From a virus, in IMG/VR virus record IMGVR_UViG_3300035698_012567, positions 1 to 59,461 of that record: DNA of 59,461 nucleotides; one strand, 5' to 3'. Under the pieces are notes generated by a model, which saw only the letters and a list, made by a program, of their open reading frames with translations, searched no databases and was not told where the DNA came from. Positions 29,602 through 36,504 of this stretch are shown here, one piece after another. Every line of letters starts with the position of its first letter. The stretch's first letter is position 1. The translations under genes and the position numbers were made by a program.

Positions 29602-29938
29602 CTTCTAACAATTCTTTGTATGTCTTATCTACCGACTTTTGTGCGGCGCACGCATGAAAGCGGGGAAACGCACCCAGCCGCCTATTCGCCATAATTACCT
29701 GTAGTTGTCTTGCTGCCATGATGTAAGATTTCAATTTTGTAGGAGTATGGGGATTACCAAAAAAGGCGTTCGTGATCGCATCTGCATCTTTTCCTTCTTT
29801 TGCATTCCCCATCGATGCAAACAATTTTCCTGCCCGCAACAACACTTCCTTACTGGTAGCTTCGTGAACGATATTGAGAAAGTTCTCCATAGGTAAGGTG
29901 CCTAATGCAAGTTGTACAAGTGTTTCTTTATCAGTCAT
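29594..29938 (-). CDS. ALGT-box protein, tandem array member
   Basis: 114 residues: MTDKETLVQLALGTLPMENF, a helical segment, then ITNAFFGNPHTPTKLKSYIM (repeat core N-P-H-T-P). The tail is basic. It overlaps its neighbours by 8 bases on each side. Confidence 0.78.
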   Translation of the reverse strand: MTDKETLVQLALGTLPMENFLNIVHEATSKEVLLRAGKLFASMGNAKEGKDADAITNAFFGNPHTPTKLKSYIMAARQLQVIMANRRLGAFPRFHACAAQKSVDKTYKELLEDD

Positions 29939-30245
29939 ACTTTATTCTAAATTCACCAAAACGGTTTCGGAGACGTATCAAATCTTGCGTATCGAGGTGA
30001 AGGTTTCGTACGAAGTGTCCGTATACTCCTCGAAAATATTCTGGTGTAATGTGAATACCTAAGTCAGTATTATAGAATATATCTTTGCCTACAATGTATG
30101 TCACACAATTATCGTATACGCCTATATAGAAATCTACTGCGGCAGATAAAACTTTCGGATTAGTAGAGGCGTGTGATATATGCCCCAATTCTTTTAGATC
30201 GAATGTACCCAATGCCATTTGGATGAGGATCTCTTTATCAGTCAC
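29931..30245 (-). CDS. ALGT-box protein, tandem array member
   Basis: 104 residues: MTDKEILIQMALGTFDLKEL, then H-A-S-T-N-P-K-V-L-S-A-A-V-D-F and a divergent C-terminus. It shares the M-T-D-K-E start with its neighbours. Codons for the box differ from copy to copy, so it is the peptide that is conserved. Confidence 0.78.
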   Translation of the reverse strand: MTDKEILIQMALGTFDLKELGHISHASTNPKVLSAAVDFYIGVYDNCVTYIVGKDIFYNTDLGIHITPEYFRGVYGHFVRNLHLDTQDLIRLRNRFGEFRIKYD

Positions 30246-30514
30246 CGTTGATCTCCGTACACCCTTTGCATATTATAATTCTTGTAGAGAAAATTACGAA
30301 TGGCTAATGGGGTATGTGCATTATTATAGAGCAGTGCCATAATTGAATCGTATTTAGTATATGGTATGTTGCGCATATTATCCAATGCGTAGCGAAAAAT
30401 CATATTTAGGATGGCAGGATTATCCTGCGCACGCGCGGCGTCAGTTATTTCGGGCATCTTTATTGTACCCAATACCATCTGTACGACAAATTCTTTATCC
30501 GACGTAATCGGCAT
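30242..30514 (-). CDS. ALGT-box protein, first of the tandem array
   Basis: 90 residues: MPITSDKEFVVQMVLGTIKM, helices and a repeat-like end M-A-L-L-Y-N-N-A-H-T-P-L-A-I-R-N-F-L. It overlaps the end of the dCMP deaminase gene by 20 bases and so shares its promoter. Confidence 0.78.
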   Translation of the reverse strand: MPITSDKEFVVQMVLGTIKMPEITDAARAQDNPAILNMIFRYALDNMRNIPYTKYDSIMALLYNNAHTPLAIRNFLYKNYNMQRVYGDQR

Positions 30515-30986
30515 ATGATACGATCTTTACACCTGTTCGATCAGCTAAGTTAAATGCCGCGAGTGTGAAGTTTTTGTCGTTGTATTTACCGTCTGCATAA
30601 ACTACTGTAGTGATTCCTGCTTGGTTAATTATCTTCATACATTCATTGCATGGTGTCAAGGTACAAAATAGTGTAGCACCCTTGAGTTGACTTCGGTCGA
30701 GTGTATTGAGTACTGCATTCAATTCTGCATGGCAGACATACGGATATTTCGTAGCAAGATATTCTCCCTCAGAAGCCCAGGGAAATAATTTATCGTTAAC
30801 TTGCACTCCAGGTTTATCAGGTTGCACATTAGGCATACCATTATAACCCATGCCTACTATAATATTATCTTGGTTGCAGATGACTGCCCCTACTTGGGTG
30901 CTAGGATCTTTTGATCTTTCTGCGACGAGGTAAGCCATCTTCATGAATAATTCTGGCCAACTAATGTAATCTTTTCTGGGTTCCAT
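30495..30986 (-). CDS. Deoxycytidylate (dCMP) deaminase
   Basis: 163 residues. The zinc site H-A-E (83-85) and P-C-N-E-C (112-116) fit the ComEB/dCMP deaminase family, and V-G-A-V-I, near 33-37, is the usual substrate-side strand. It converts dCMP to dUMP, which ThyX methylates to dTMP. It is the first gene of the leftward operon, directly after the promoter at 31038. Confidence 0.93.
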   Translation of the reverse strand: MEPRKDYISWPELFMKMAYLVAERSKDPSTQVGAVICNQDNIIVGMGYNGMPNVQPDKPGVQVNDKLFPWASEGEYLATKYPYVCHAELNAVLNTLDRSQLKGATLFCTLTPCNECMKIINQAGITTVVYADGKYNDKNFTLAAFNLADRTGVKIVSYADYVG

Positions 30987-31037
30987 TGAACGTTTCCTTC
31001 ATATTATGTAATATTTCTTCCTCTCTCTCTCTTTATC

Positions 31038-31066
31038 ATTATACATTATAAGGATTTGATTGGGTC
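31038..31066 (-). promoter_or_regulatory. Leftward promoter GACCCA-N17-TATAAT
   Basis: Minus-strand -10 TATAAT and a T-T-T-GACCCA -35 with 17-base spacing. It drives the dCMP deaminase and ALGT array. Back to back with the rightward promoter at 31131. Confidence 0.75.
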
Positions 31067-31130
31067 AAAGTACTTGAAATAATTTGGGCAGTTTCGAACT
31101 ATTTAAATATTGTACGATTCTGAAAAGTTT

Positions 31131-31159
31131 GACCTCGCTAATACCTTTAAGGGTATAAT
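31131..31159 (+). promoter_or_regulatory. Rightward promoter GACCTC-N17-TATAAT
   Basis: T-T-T-GACCTC and TATAAT 17 bases apart; 38 bases before the first rightward gene. Together with 31038 it marks the single divergence point of the window. A GAACTATTTAAATATT stretch lies just upstream. Confidence 0.78.
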
Positions 31160-31197
31160 AGTTAAAAAGCGGCACATATGCTAAAAAGGATTTGTTG

Positions 31198-31674
31198 ATG
31201 TTGGCTCGTTCGCAGATAAGATCACATGCACGGAAGATTGGTGGACCGTTGAATATGCCATTAGTTCGTTATCGCTACAAGGAGGCGGCTATTAGAGTTG
31301 ATTCTGTGAAGGAGTATAAGGTTCAAGAGGCTCTCGGCATACGTGTTGTGATGTGTGAGAAGTGCGTAGATAAAGGAATATATCGAGATATTTCCGTGTA
31401 TGATAGAGATGATTTTATCTGTTCACATTGTACTGCTGGATGGTTTTTTACTTGGAAGAATTGGCTTGATCTCGGACATAGTCAGCATAAGTTGACCCCG
31501 TGTTCAGAGCACCCTGATTATACTGGAGAAGAGCAGCCGAAAGTGCTTTGCGAACGTTGTTGGAAAATTAGGTTTGCAGCACCACAAAAAGATGGTGAAT
31601 TTATAGATAATTTTGGTATATATTCTGAAGAAAAATTACTTGAATTTGGTAGAGAGTACGGAGTAACTAGATAA
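31198..31674 (+). CDS. Zinc-finger protein with internal ALGT-like box
   Basis: 158 residues from the ATG. A basic N-terminus leads to SVKEYKVQEALGIRVVMCEK, an ALGT box at about 37-49, directly followed by cysteine knuckles C-E-K-C and C-S-H-C. A second set follows: C-S-E-H-P and C-E-R-C. So the box is joined to a zinc-binding body instead of starting the protein. First gene of the rightward arm. Alternative starts further in (MPLVRYRY) cannot be excluded. Confidence 0.7.
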   Translation: MLARSQIRSHARKIGGPLNMPLVRYRYKEAAIRVDSVKEYKVQEALGIRVVMCEKCVDKGIYRDISVYDRDDFICSHCTAGWFFTWKNWLDLGHSQHKLTPCSEHPDYTGEEQPKVLCERCWKIRFAAPQKDGEFIDNFGIYSEEKLLEFGREYGVTR

Positions 31675-31697
31675 TGATTCAAAGGTATTAAGATTTT

Positions 31698-31770
31698 TGG
31701 CGGGGTAGAGCAATGGTAGCTTGTCTGTCTCATACGCAGAAGGTTGGTGGTTCGACTCCTCCCCCCGCCA
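31698..31770 (+). tRNA. tRNA-Met (anticodon CAT)
   Basis: GGCGGGG/CCCCGCC acceptor, anticodon stem TCTGT/GCAGA with loop CTCATAC, and discriminator A. Initiator, elongator and lysidine-modified Ile forms cannot be told apart by eye. Confidence 0.9.
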
Positions 31771-31798
31771 CTATAAATATTTCTAGGTGTAGAACAGG

Positions 31799-32095
31799 AT
31801 GACTAAAAAAGAATTCGTTGTTCAGAGAGCGCTTGGCACTTTACGTGAAAGGCAGTTCATTTTAACCATCACAGGTAGTGGTGAACATCATTACTTGTTG
31901 AATGTATTTTCAAATGGTAGACGTCCTTACCTTGGAGATACTTTAGATAATTGGGCGCGATCTGGGCTATTATCTTATGAACGTTATAGAATACGTCAGG
32001 TAACGTCTGTGGATCATCTTAAGGCTTTTGTACTGACTCGGAAGCATACCCTTTGGGTAGGTGCCGGTAGGGAAGACATTAAATGCGTTGATTAA
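31799..32095 (+). CDS. ALGT-box protein
   Basis: 98 residues: MTKKEFVVQRALGTLRERQF is a canonical box on the plus strand, so the family is not confined to one operon or strand. The body is a small beta-rich domain (FILTITGSGEHHYLLNVF) and a helix. It lies between two tRNAs. SD is weak (ACAGG). Confidence 0.75.
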   Translation: MTKKEFVVQRALGTLRERQFILTITGSGEHHYLLNVFSNGRRPYLGDTLDNWARSGLLSYERYRIRQVTSVDHLKAFVLTRKHTLWVGAGREDIKCVD

Positions 32096-32098
32096 ATA

Positions 32099-32173
32099 TC
32101 TAGATATGGTGTTTAACGGCAGCATGCACGGTTTGGGTCCGTGTGGTGCAAGTTCGAATCTTGCTATCTAGAC
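32099..32173 (+). tRNA. tRNA-Pro (anticodon TGG)
   Basis: TCTAGAT/ATCTAGA acceptor, anticodon stem CACGG/CCGTG with loop TTTGGGT, T-arm GCAAG/CTTGC. CCA is not encoded in register. Confidence 0.88.
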
Positions 32174-32181
32174 CAAATTGC

Positions 32182-32254
32182 GGCCCGGTGATGGAATGGC
32201 AGACATGTTGGTTTTAGAAACCAAATTTTGGAAGTTCGAATCTTCCCTGGGCTA
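32182..32254 (+). tRNA. tRNA-Leu (anticodon TAG), short variable arm
   Basis: GGCCCGG/CTGGGCT acceptor with two G-T pairs and discriminator A. Anticodon stem TTGGT/ACCAA with loop TTTAGAA, T-arm GGAAG/CTTCC. The variable region is only ATTTT, whereas Leu tRNAs normally have a long arm. The anticodon reads CUA leucine codons. Confidence 0.82.
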
Positions 32255-32264
32255 TAAAAAATGA

Positions 32265-32325
32265 CTATAGAAGACGGGTTCGACTCCCGCCACGTGCACT
32301 TGGGTTTGTTGGAATACTTCTATAG
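32265..32325 (+). ncRNA. tRNA-like structured element with outer 9 bp stem
   Basis: CTATAGAAG and CTTCTATAG close a stem around a T-arm-like hairpin (ACGGG-TTCGACT-CCCGC), followed by CACGTGCAC. The T-arm lies at the 5' side, as in a circularly permuted tRNA. Only 27 bases remain for acceptor and D-arm, too few for a full cloverleaf. It lies between two normal tRNA genes. Confidence 0.4.
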
Positions 32326-32342
32326 ACTGACTATTTAATTTC

Positions 32343-32415
32343 GGGTGGTAATGTTCCAAGGCAGGCGACAAGGTCTCCAAAACCTCGTGGCCAGGTTCGA
32401 TTCCTGGACTGCCCG
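32343..32415 (+). tRNA. tRNA-Trp (anticodon CCA)
   Basis: GGGTGGT/ACTGCCC acceptor, discriminator G, anticodon loop CTCCAAA on stem AGGT/ACCT, T-arm CCAGG/CCTGG. Confidence 0.88.
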
Positions 32416-32420
32416 CATAT

Positions 32421-32504
32421 GCGTCGGTGGCAGAGTGGTTGAATGCGCCCGGCTGTAGACCGGGTTTGAAAGACGCGGTGGTTCGAATCCATCCCGACGC
32501 ACCA
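32421..32504 (+). tRNA. tRNA-Tyr (anticodon GTA)
   Basis: GCGTCGG/CCGACGC acceptor, anticodon stem CCCGG/CCGGG with loop CTGTAGA, long variable arm as expected for bacterial Tyr, CCA encoded. Confidence 0.93.
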
Positions 32505-32542
32505 TTGAACTTATACTGAGGTTACAAATAGGAGTTATTTTT

Positions 32543-32836
32543 ATGAAACGTTTGTTACTGTTTATTATCGTTCTTGTTTTTGGCCTGTGTTTGTTTCCTT
32601 CATCTGCAGCAGCAGATTATACTTGGGGTGGTGAGCAAGGATATATCGGTGGCGGAATCGATGGTTCGATGAATGCTACACCTAAAGATGAAGATCCTTG
32701 GGATATAAATATTCCCGAAGATGTGGATGGTGTGAGTGATACTACCGATGGTGGTTGTAGTGTCGCAGCATATGATCCAACCGACCCTGCGATGTATTGG
32801 ATAATTTGGGGTAACCTTTACCCTGAACCTTTTTAA
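32543..32836 (+). CDS. Small secreted protein
   Basis: 97 residues. Signal peptide MKRLLLFIIVLVFGLCLFPS then S-A-A-A, with cleavage likely after A-A-A. The mature part is acidic and glycine-rich (GGIDGSMN, EDVDGVSD) and ends W-I-I-W-G-N-L-Y. It would act outside the cytoplasm; function unknown. Confidence 0.7.
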   Translation: MKRLLLFIIVLVFGLCLFPSSAAADYTWGGEQGYIGGGIDGSMNATPKDEDPWDINIPEDVDGVSDTTDGGCSVAAYDPTDPAMYWIIWGNLYPEPF

Positions 32837-32859
32837 GATAGTATAGTAGGAAGATTGTT

Positions 32860-32913
32860 ATGAGAAAACGAAAACCAAAGAGACACAGGAAGCCTTACGG
32901 GTCCCTAGTCTAA
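32860..32913 (+). CDS. Basic 17-residue peptide ORF
   Basis: MRKRKPKRHRKPYGSLV then stop; ten of 17 residues are K or R, with one H. A GGAAG SD lies 7 bases before the ATG. Its last four codons overlap the start of tRNA-Arg, which makes it less certain. Confidence 0.35.
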   Translation: MRKRKPKRHRKPYGSLV

Positions 32914-32971
32914 TTGGAAAGACACCAGTCTTCTAAACTGGATTATCTGAGTTCGAGTCTCAGGGGACCTA
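32899..32971 (+). tRNA. tRNA-Arg (anticodon TCT)
   Basis: GGGTCCC/GGGACCT acceptor, anticodon stem CCAGT/ACTGG with loop CTTCTAA, T-arm CTGAG/CTCAG, discriminator A. Confidence 0.92.
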
Positions 32972-32975
32972 TAAC

Positions 32976-33049
32976 GGGCCGTTAACTCAGCCTGGTTAGA
33001 GTAGCGGACTTTTAATCCGTTAACCTGAGTTCAAATCTCAGACGGCCCA
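32976..33049 (+). tRNA. tRNA-Lys (anticodon TTT)
   Basis: GGGCCGT/ACGGCCC acceptor, anticodon stem GCGGA/TCCGT with loop CTTTTAA, T-arm CTGAG/CTCAG, discriminator A. It lies 4 bases after tRNA-Arg. Confidence 0.93.
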
Positions 33050-33062
33050 TTTTAAAATTTAT

Positions 33063-33138
33063 GGCTCCTTAGCTTAGTGGTTAAAGCAATCGGCTGTTAA
33101 CCGATAGATCCAAGGTTTGAATCCTTGAGGAGCCTCCA
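33063..33138 (+). tRNA. tRNA-Asn (anticodon GTT)
   Basis: GGCTCCT/AGGAGCC acceptor, anticodon stem ATCGG/CCGAT with loop CTGTTAA, T-arm CAAGG/CCTTG; CCA encoded after discriminator T. Confidence 0.92.
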
Positions 33139-33155
33139 AACTAATTGAGGTGAAT

Positions 33156-33203
33156 ATGCGTATACGCGATATACCTTGTGATAGCCGCTGGCGCGGCTTA
33201 TAG
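33156..33203 (+). CDS. 15-residue peptide ORF
   Basis: MRIRDIPCDSRWRGL then stop, with a TGAGGTGA SD 3 bases upstream. Codons 10-15 coincide with a 6 bp hairpin (AGCCGC/GCGGCT), so the segment may be an RNA feature instead. It lies between tRNAs. Confidence 0.3.
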   Translation: MRIRDIPCDSRWRGL

Positions 33204-33209
33204 TAAATT

Positions 33210-33308
33210 AGGCGCCGAACGTTAGGTCGCAGTGGGTAGCTCCTACGAGAGGTTCGAATCCTCGGTTAGCTCTGGTAGAGCAAGTGGTTCGATTCCGCTG
33301 AGGCGCCT
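33210..33308 (+). ncRNA. Atypical tRNA-like element with two T-loop-like hairpins
   Basis: A perfect 7 bp outer stem (AGGCGCC/GGCGCCT) encloses two T-loop-like hairpins: GAGG-TTCGAAT-CCTC and, next to the 3' acceptor strand, AGTGG-TTCGATT-CCGCT. Between them GCTCT/AGAGC forms a small arm like a long variable arm. If the first hairpin is the anticodon arm, the anticodon would be CGA (Ser). The D-arm is unclear. Confidence 0.45.
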
Positions 33309-33317
33309 CTAAATAAT

Positions 33318-33393
33318 GCCGGTGGTAGTTTAATGGTAAAGCGCCTGACTGTGAATCAGGAATATATAGGTTCAAATCCTGTCCCCGGTACCA
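33318..33393 (+). tRNA. tRNA-His (anticodon GTG)
   Basis: GCCGGTG/CCCCGGT acceptor with one mismatch, anticodon stem CCTGA/TCAGG with loop CTGTGAA, T-arm ATAGG/CCTGT, CCA encoded. The extra 5' base expected for His would be the preceding T. Confidence 0.88.
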
Positions 33394-33401
33394 AAATGAG
33401 G

Positions 33402-33417
33402 ACTATATTAATATAGT
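33402..33417. repeat. Palindrome ACTATATTAATATAGT
   Basis: A perfect 16-base palindrome 9 bases after tRNA-His. It contains the CTATATTA core of the GAACTATATTA motif found after other tRNAs. Confidence 0.5.
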
Positions 33418-33462
33418 AGTTATAGCTGCTAATTAATTAACTTGTGATAGGAGGGATCACTA

Positions 33463-33729
33463 ATGATCTTTACAACTAAACCTGATATTTATTCTGTTGT
33501 CCGTGCACTCGCATGTTATGGTGCAGTTGCTACAATGATGGCCATTTTTGGCATGTCGGCAACTCTTGCTGCGCTATTTACTCTGATCGGTGCGCTGGGG
33601 CTTGAATTACTTGACGAGCTGAATCATAAGAAAGGTTGGGATAATCGTTTTCTCGATCCTCGCGGCGGCAACTGGCTTGATGTGATTATCGTGTTCGGTG
33701 CGACGTTCGTAGGTTACCTCGTTTTCTAA
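33463..33729 (+). CDS. Membrane protein (88 aa)
   Basis: 88 residues with three hydrophobic stretches (about 14-32, 33-48, 73-88). An E-L-L-D-E-L-N-H-K-K-G-W-D loop and F-L-D-P-R-G-G-N-W-L-D-V precede the last helix. E-x-x-D followed by D-P-x-G-x-x-x-D is reminiscent of small VanZ-type or YfiM-type membrane proteins. SD AGGAGGG is strong. Confidence 0.65.
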   Translation: MIFTTKPDIYSVVRALACYGAVATMMAIFGMSATLAALFTLIGALGLELLDELNHKKGWDNRFLDPRGGNWLDVIIVFGATFVGYLVF

Positions 33730-33779
33730 AAAGTCAATACTGAGGGTATAACCCTTTAGCAAAGTATGGTTGGTACAAA

Positions 33780-33944
33780 GTGAAGAAAGTAGACAAGTGT
33801 CCTATACATCCCCGATATCAAGGTAAGCGTGATCCGCGAGCCATGTGTCGGGGATGTTGGCGTTATTACATGTCTGAAAATCTCAGAAGGTTGCAGAAAG
33901 AGAATGATGAATTAGAGTACCATAAATTACGGGCAAAGAAATGA
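33780..33944 (+). CDS. Small zinc-finger protein (54 aa), GTG start
   Basis: 54 residues from GTG: C-P-I-H-P then C-R-G-C-W (C-x2-H-x13-C-x2-C), followed by a helix (NLRRLQKENDELEYHKLRAK) like a short leucine zipper. No strong SD. It may be a DNA- or RNA-binding regulator. Confidence 0.6.
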   Translation: MKKVDKCPIHPRYQGKRDPRAMCRGCWRYYMSENLRRLQKENDELEYHKLRAKK

Positions 33945-33963
33945 AACATGTAAGGAGAGTGTA

Positions 33964-34314
33964 ATGCCTATTCAAGTGAACGTTATTGAAGACGATGAGC
34001 TTCGTGGACAGATTAGAGACATGATTGATGGGCAGTTTCGCTCTCTTGTACGCGATGAAGTCGCTGTACAACTACACCTTCTCGTGAAGGAGAGCCTTGC
34101 TAAATGTTTTACAGAAGCGAAGTTACTTCATACAGTGCAACAATCTTTTAGCGCAGATTGGTACCTTAGAGAACAGACGCTTCGTGCCGTTTTACAGGAG
34201 TATTTAAAGGATCATTATGGTTCTCAGGTCGAGGCAATGCTAGCTTCCCTTGATCTTGACTCTATTGCTACAGAGTTTGTGACAAAGAAATTAAGAGAAA
34301 AGTCGGCTAAATAG
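33964..34314 (+). CDS. Hypothetical helical protein (116 aa)
   Basis: 116 residues, almost entirely helical, charged, soluble; no known domain. SD AAGGAGAG. It is nine bases from the sugar-nucleotide dehydratase gene and probably co-transcribed with it. Confidence 0.65.
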   Translation: MPIQVNVIEDDELRGQIRDMIDGQFRSLVRDEVAVQLHLLVKESLAKCFTEAKLLHTVQQSFSADWYLREQTLRAVLQEYLKDHYGSQVEAMLASLDLDSIATEFVTKKLREKSAK

Positions 34315-34323
34315 GAGAAAATT

Positions 34324-35286
34324 ATGGCAAAACGTGCATTAATCACGGGTATTACGGGTCAAGATGGCTCTTATCTTGCAGAACTTCTTCTTGATAAAGG
34401 GTATGAGGTAATTGGGGCTGTTCGACGTTCTTCTACTGAGTCGTTTGAGAGGATCGAACATATTAAGCATAAGGTTAGGCTTGTACAGCTTGATTTATTA
34501 GACCAGGCATCTATTATGGATGCAATTCATAAATATCGTCCACATGAAGTATATAATCTTGGGGCGATGTCATTTGTACCTACAAGTTGGTCGCAGCCCA
34601 TTTATACTGCTGAGAGTACGGGTTTAGGAGTTACCCGAATTCTTGATGCGATTCATAAGATAGACGATACAATTAGGTTTTATCAGGCATCGTCTTCGGA
34701 GATGTTCGGAAAAGTTCATGAGACACCTCAAAGTGAAACTACTCCATTTCATCCACGTTCTCCATATGGCGTGGCAAAGGTGTATGGACATTTTATCACA
34801 ATGAATTATCGTGAGAGTTATGGTATGCATGCAAGCTCTGGGATTTTGTTTAATCATGAAAGTCCTCGTCGGGGATTAGAGTTTGTTACTCGCAAGGTAA
34901 CTGATGGTGTTGCCAGAATTAAGTTGCAGCTGCATCACGAATTGCGTTTAGGGAATCTTGATGCGAAGCGTGATTGGGGACATGCAAAAGATTTTGTTCG
35001 CGCGATGTGGTTAATGTTGCAACAAGATGAACCCGATGATTATGTAATCTCAACTGGACAAACGCATTCAATTGCAGAATTATGTGACATTGCGTTCAGT
35101 TGTTGTGGTATGAATTATAAAGATTTTGTGGTCACAGATCAAGCATTTGTACGTCCTGCAGAAGTTGATATGCTATTAGGTGATTCCAGTAAGGCTTATA
35201 AGAAGTTGAATTGGAAACCTGAGATTTCTTTTGAGGATATGATTGCTGAAATGGTTGACTCAGATATTGCACGATTGAAAGGATAA
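34324..35286 (+). CDS. gmd: GDP-mannose 4,6-dehydratase
   Basis: 320 residues, typical for GMD. The NAD(P)-binding GITGQDGSY (9-17), the S-S-S-E-M-F-G catalytic loop (123-129), Y148-x-x-x-K152 of the SDR fold and NHESPRRG (177-184) fit GMD closely. It converts GDP-mannose to GDP-4-keto-6-deoxymannose, precursor of fucose, rhamnose or perosamine sugars. The phage may use it to alter host surface glycans or decorate its own particle. No partner epimerase is in the window. Confidence 0.95.
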   Translation: MAKRALITGITGQDGSYLAELLLDKGYEVIGAVRRSSTESFERIEHIKHKVRLVQLDLLDQASIMDAIHKYRPHEVYNLGAMSFVPTSWSQPIYTAESTGLGVTRILDAIHKIDDTIRFYQASSSEMFGKVHETPQSETTPFHPRSPYGVAKVYGHFITMNYRESYGMHASSGILFNHESPRRGLEFVTRKVTDGVARIKLQLHHELRLGNLDAKRDWGHAKDFVRAMWLMLQQDEPDDYVISTGQTHSIAELCDIAFSCCGMNYKDFVVTDQAFVRPAEVDMLLGDSSKAYKKLNWKPEISFEDMIAEMVDSDIARLKG

Positions 35287-35375
35287 TTCGAACACCCAAA
35301 AGACTGCCTCGCCTACTCCCGCAGCGCTTGGGGGAGCCAACTTAAGTAGGAATGGTTGGCTCCATGTTCGATAAA
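35287..35375 (+). other. Hairpin between gmd and tRNA-Phe
   Basis: GGAGCCAAC/GTTGGCTCC, a 9 bp stem with a 13-base loop, at about 35333-35363, lacks a U-run. It may be an RNA-processing signal ahead of the tRNA cluster. Confidence 0.4.
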
Positions 35376-35380
35376 TATTT

Positions 35381-35455
35381 GGCTCTGTAGCTCAGTAGTA
35401 GAGCGCGAGATTGAAGATCTCGGCGTCGGAGGTGCGATCCCTCCTGGAGCCACCA
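35381..35455 (+). tRNA. tRNA-Phe (anticodon GAA)
   Basis: GGCTCTG/TGGAGCC acceptor, anticodon stem CGAGA/TCTCG with loop TTGAAGA, CCA encoded. Confidence 0.93.
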
Positions 35456-35459
35456 AACA

Positions 35460-35552
35460 TTGCGGAACAACATAGAGGTATTCCCCTCTGTGTGTTGCCA
35501 GGGAATACTGGTCGAGGTGCTGGGTGCAAAGCCGATCCTTACCGCAGCAAAT
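35460..35552 (+). ncRNA. Possible structured small RNA between tRNA-Phe and tRNA-Cys
   Basis: Ends TTGCGG and CCGCAGCAA can pair with one bulge, and an inner hairpin AGAGG/CCTCT is extended by CAACA/TGTTG. The 93-base interval has no reading frame or anticodon arm. It could be a small RNA or a relic of a tRNA. Confidence 0.35.
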
Positions 35553-35553
35553 T

Positions 35554-35629
35554 GATGGAATGGTCCAATTGGCAAAGACGACTGATTGCAACTCAGTAAA
35601 TCTCGGTTCAAGTCCGAGTTCTGTCTCCA
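35554..35629 (+). tRNA. tRNA-Cys (anticodon GCA)
   Basis: GATGGAA/TTCTGTC acceptor, anticodon stem ACTGA/TCAGT with loop TTGCAAC, T-arm CTCGG/CCGAG, CCA encoded. Confidence 0.92.
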
Positions 35630-35641
35630 TAGTTTTGATAC

Positions 35642-35718
35642 GCGGATATGGTGTTAATGAATTAGCATGTCTGGCTTCCAACCAGAGGGTGAGGGTTTGA
35701 ATCCCTCTATCCGCTCCA
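35642..35718 (+). tRNA. tRNA-Gly (anticodon TCC)
   Basis: GCGGATA/TATCCGC acceptor, anticodon stem TCTGG/CCAGA with loop CTTCCAA, T-arm GAGGG/CCCTC, CCA encoded. Confidence 0.93.
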
Positions 35719-35731
35719 TTATATCTCTTCC

Positions 35732-35742
35732 GAACTATATTA
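35732..35742 (+). promoter_or_regulatory. GAACTATATTA motif before an HNH gene
   Basis: Lies 13 bases after tRNA-Gly and 30 before the HNH start. GAACTA-N18-CATAAT is a possible promoter. CTTCC/GGAAG flanks the motif as a short inverted repeat. Confidence 0.45.
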
Positions 35743-35772
35743 GGATTGGAAGAAACATAATGGAGGTTGACT

Positions 35773-36207
35773 ATGGAAGAGAAGAAGTGTTCGAAATGTA
35801 CTGAAGTGCGCTCCCTTGCGATGTTCGGGAATAATAAGCGCAGACCTGATGGATTACAAGATTGGTGCAGGTTATGTAGGAAGGAATATTATTTAGAGCA
35901 TTACCGAACGCGCGATAAGGTAAAGTATCGTAAAAGGCGGAAGGATCTTCAGCACCGTAATCTAAACAAGTTGCGGGCGTATTTGGAAGAACGTAAATGT
36001 TTAGATTGCGGCGAAACTAATCCGATTGTATTAGATTTTGATCATCGTGATCCATCAACGAAGGAACATAATGTATCATATTTAATTCGGCGATGCTCGT
36101 GGGCGACTACTTTACGAGAGATTGAGAAGTGTGATATTGTGTGCGCTAACTGTCATAGGATACGTTCAGCAGAACGCGGAGAGTATTACCAATGGTTGAA
36201 GACATAA
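35773..36207 (+). CDS. HNH homing endonuclease with N-terminal zinc finger
   Basis: 144 residues from the ATG with SD GGAGG; an in-frame TTG lies 6 bases upstream. C-x2-C (6-9) and C-x2-C (about 30-33) form the N-terminal finger; CLDCGETN, LDFDH and VCANCHRIRS form the HNH site. Paralogue of 1337, 4622 and 37808. It follows tRNA-Gly with the GAACTATATTA motif between, as its minus-strand paralogue follows tRNA-Gln. Confidence 0.88.
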   Translation: MEEKKCSKCTEVRSLAMFGNNKRRPDGLQDWCRLCRKEYYLEHYRTRDKVKYRKRRKDLQHRNLNKLRAYLEERKCLDCGETNPIVLDFDHRDPSTKEHNVSYLIRRCSWATTLREIEKCDIVCANCHRIRSAERGEYYQWLKT

Positions 36208-36437
36208 TTATACGTTTAGGGAATTTTTCTGGTGCACTTCTCGCTATTGTCACCCTTCTTATCTCCGTCTTATTTACTATGATATTACGGGGTAAACAGT
36301 TGATGGCCTGGTGGAGACGTAAACGGGTAAAGGGAAAATTCGCTAAAGAATTTATGGAATTTATTAACGCGCAGGAAGGTAAGAAAGTTATGACTGGTTC
36401 TTCTGCAGAAGATTTCCGTAAGTACTTTCATAAGTAG
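36192..36437 (+). CDS. Small membrane protein (81 aa)
   Basis: One membrane helix (about 13-33), then a basic cytoplasmic segment (WWRRKRVKGKFAKEF) and a helical tail. It overlaps the HNH gene by 16 bases, which suggests the endonuclease was inserted just ahead of it or replaced its promoter. Confidence 0.65.
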   Translation: MVEDIIIRLGNFSGALLAIVTLLISVLFTMILRGKQLMAWWRRKRVKGKFAKEFMEFINAQEGKKVMTGSSAEDFRKYFHK

Positions 36438-36471
36438 GGAGCGTTACCCAGCACCGACTTTATTTTTTTTT

Positions 36472-36500
36472 GCACTTATGTAAGAATTTGTTTGTATAAT
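36472..36500 (+). promoter_or_regulatory. Promoter GCACTT-N17-TATAAT, leaderless arrangement
   Basis: The -10 ends only 4 bases before the ATG at 36505. The transcript would start within a few bases of that ATG, with no room for an SD. Confidence 0.75.
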
Positions 36501-36504
36501 TAAC

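Noticed and set aside
32265-32325. Complete circularly permuted tRNA
   Set aside because: The order of arms fits, but only 27 bases are left for acceptor and D-arm, too few for a cloverleaf.
35313-35681. Minus-strand ORFs of 122 and 89 codons over the tRNA-Phe/Cys/Gly cluster
   Set aside because: They are the antisense of three well-folded tRNAs.
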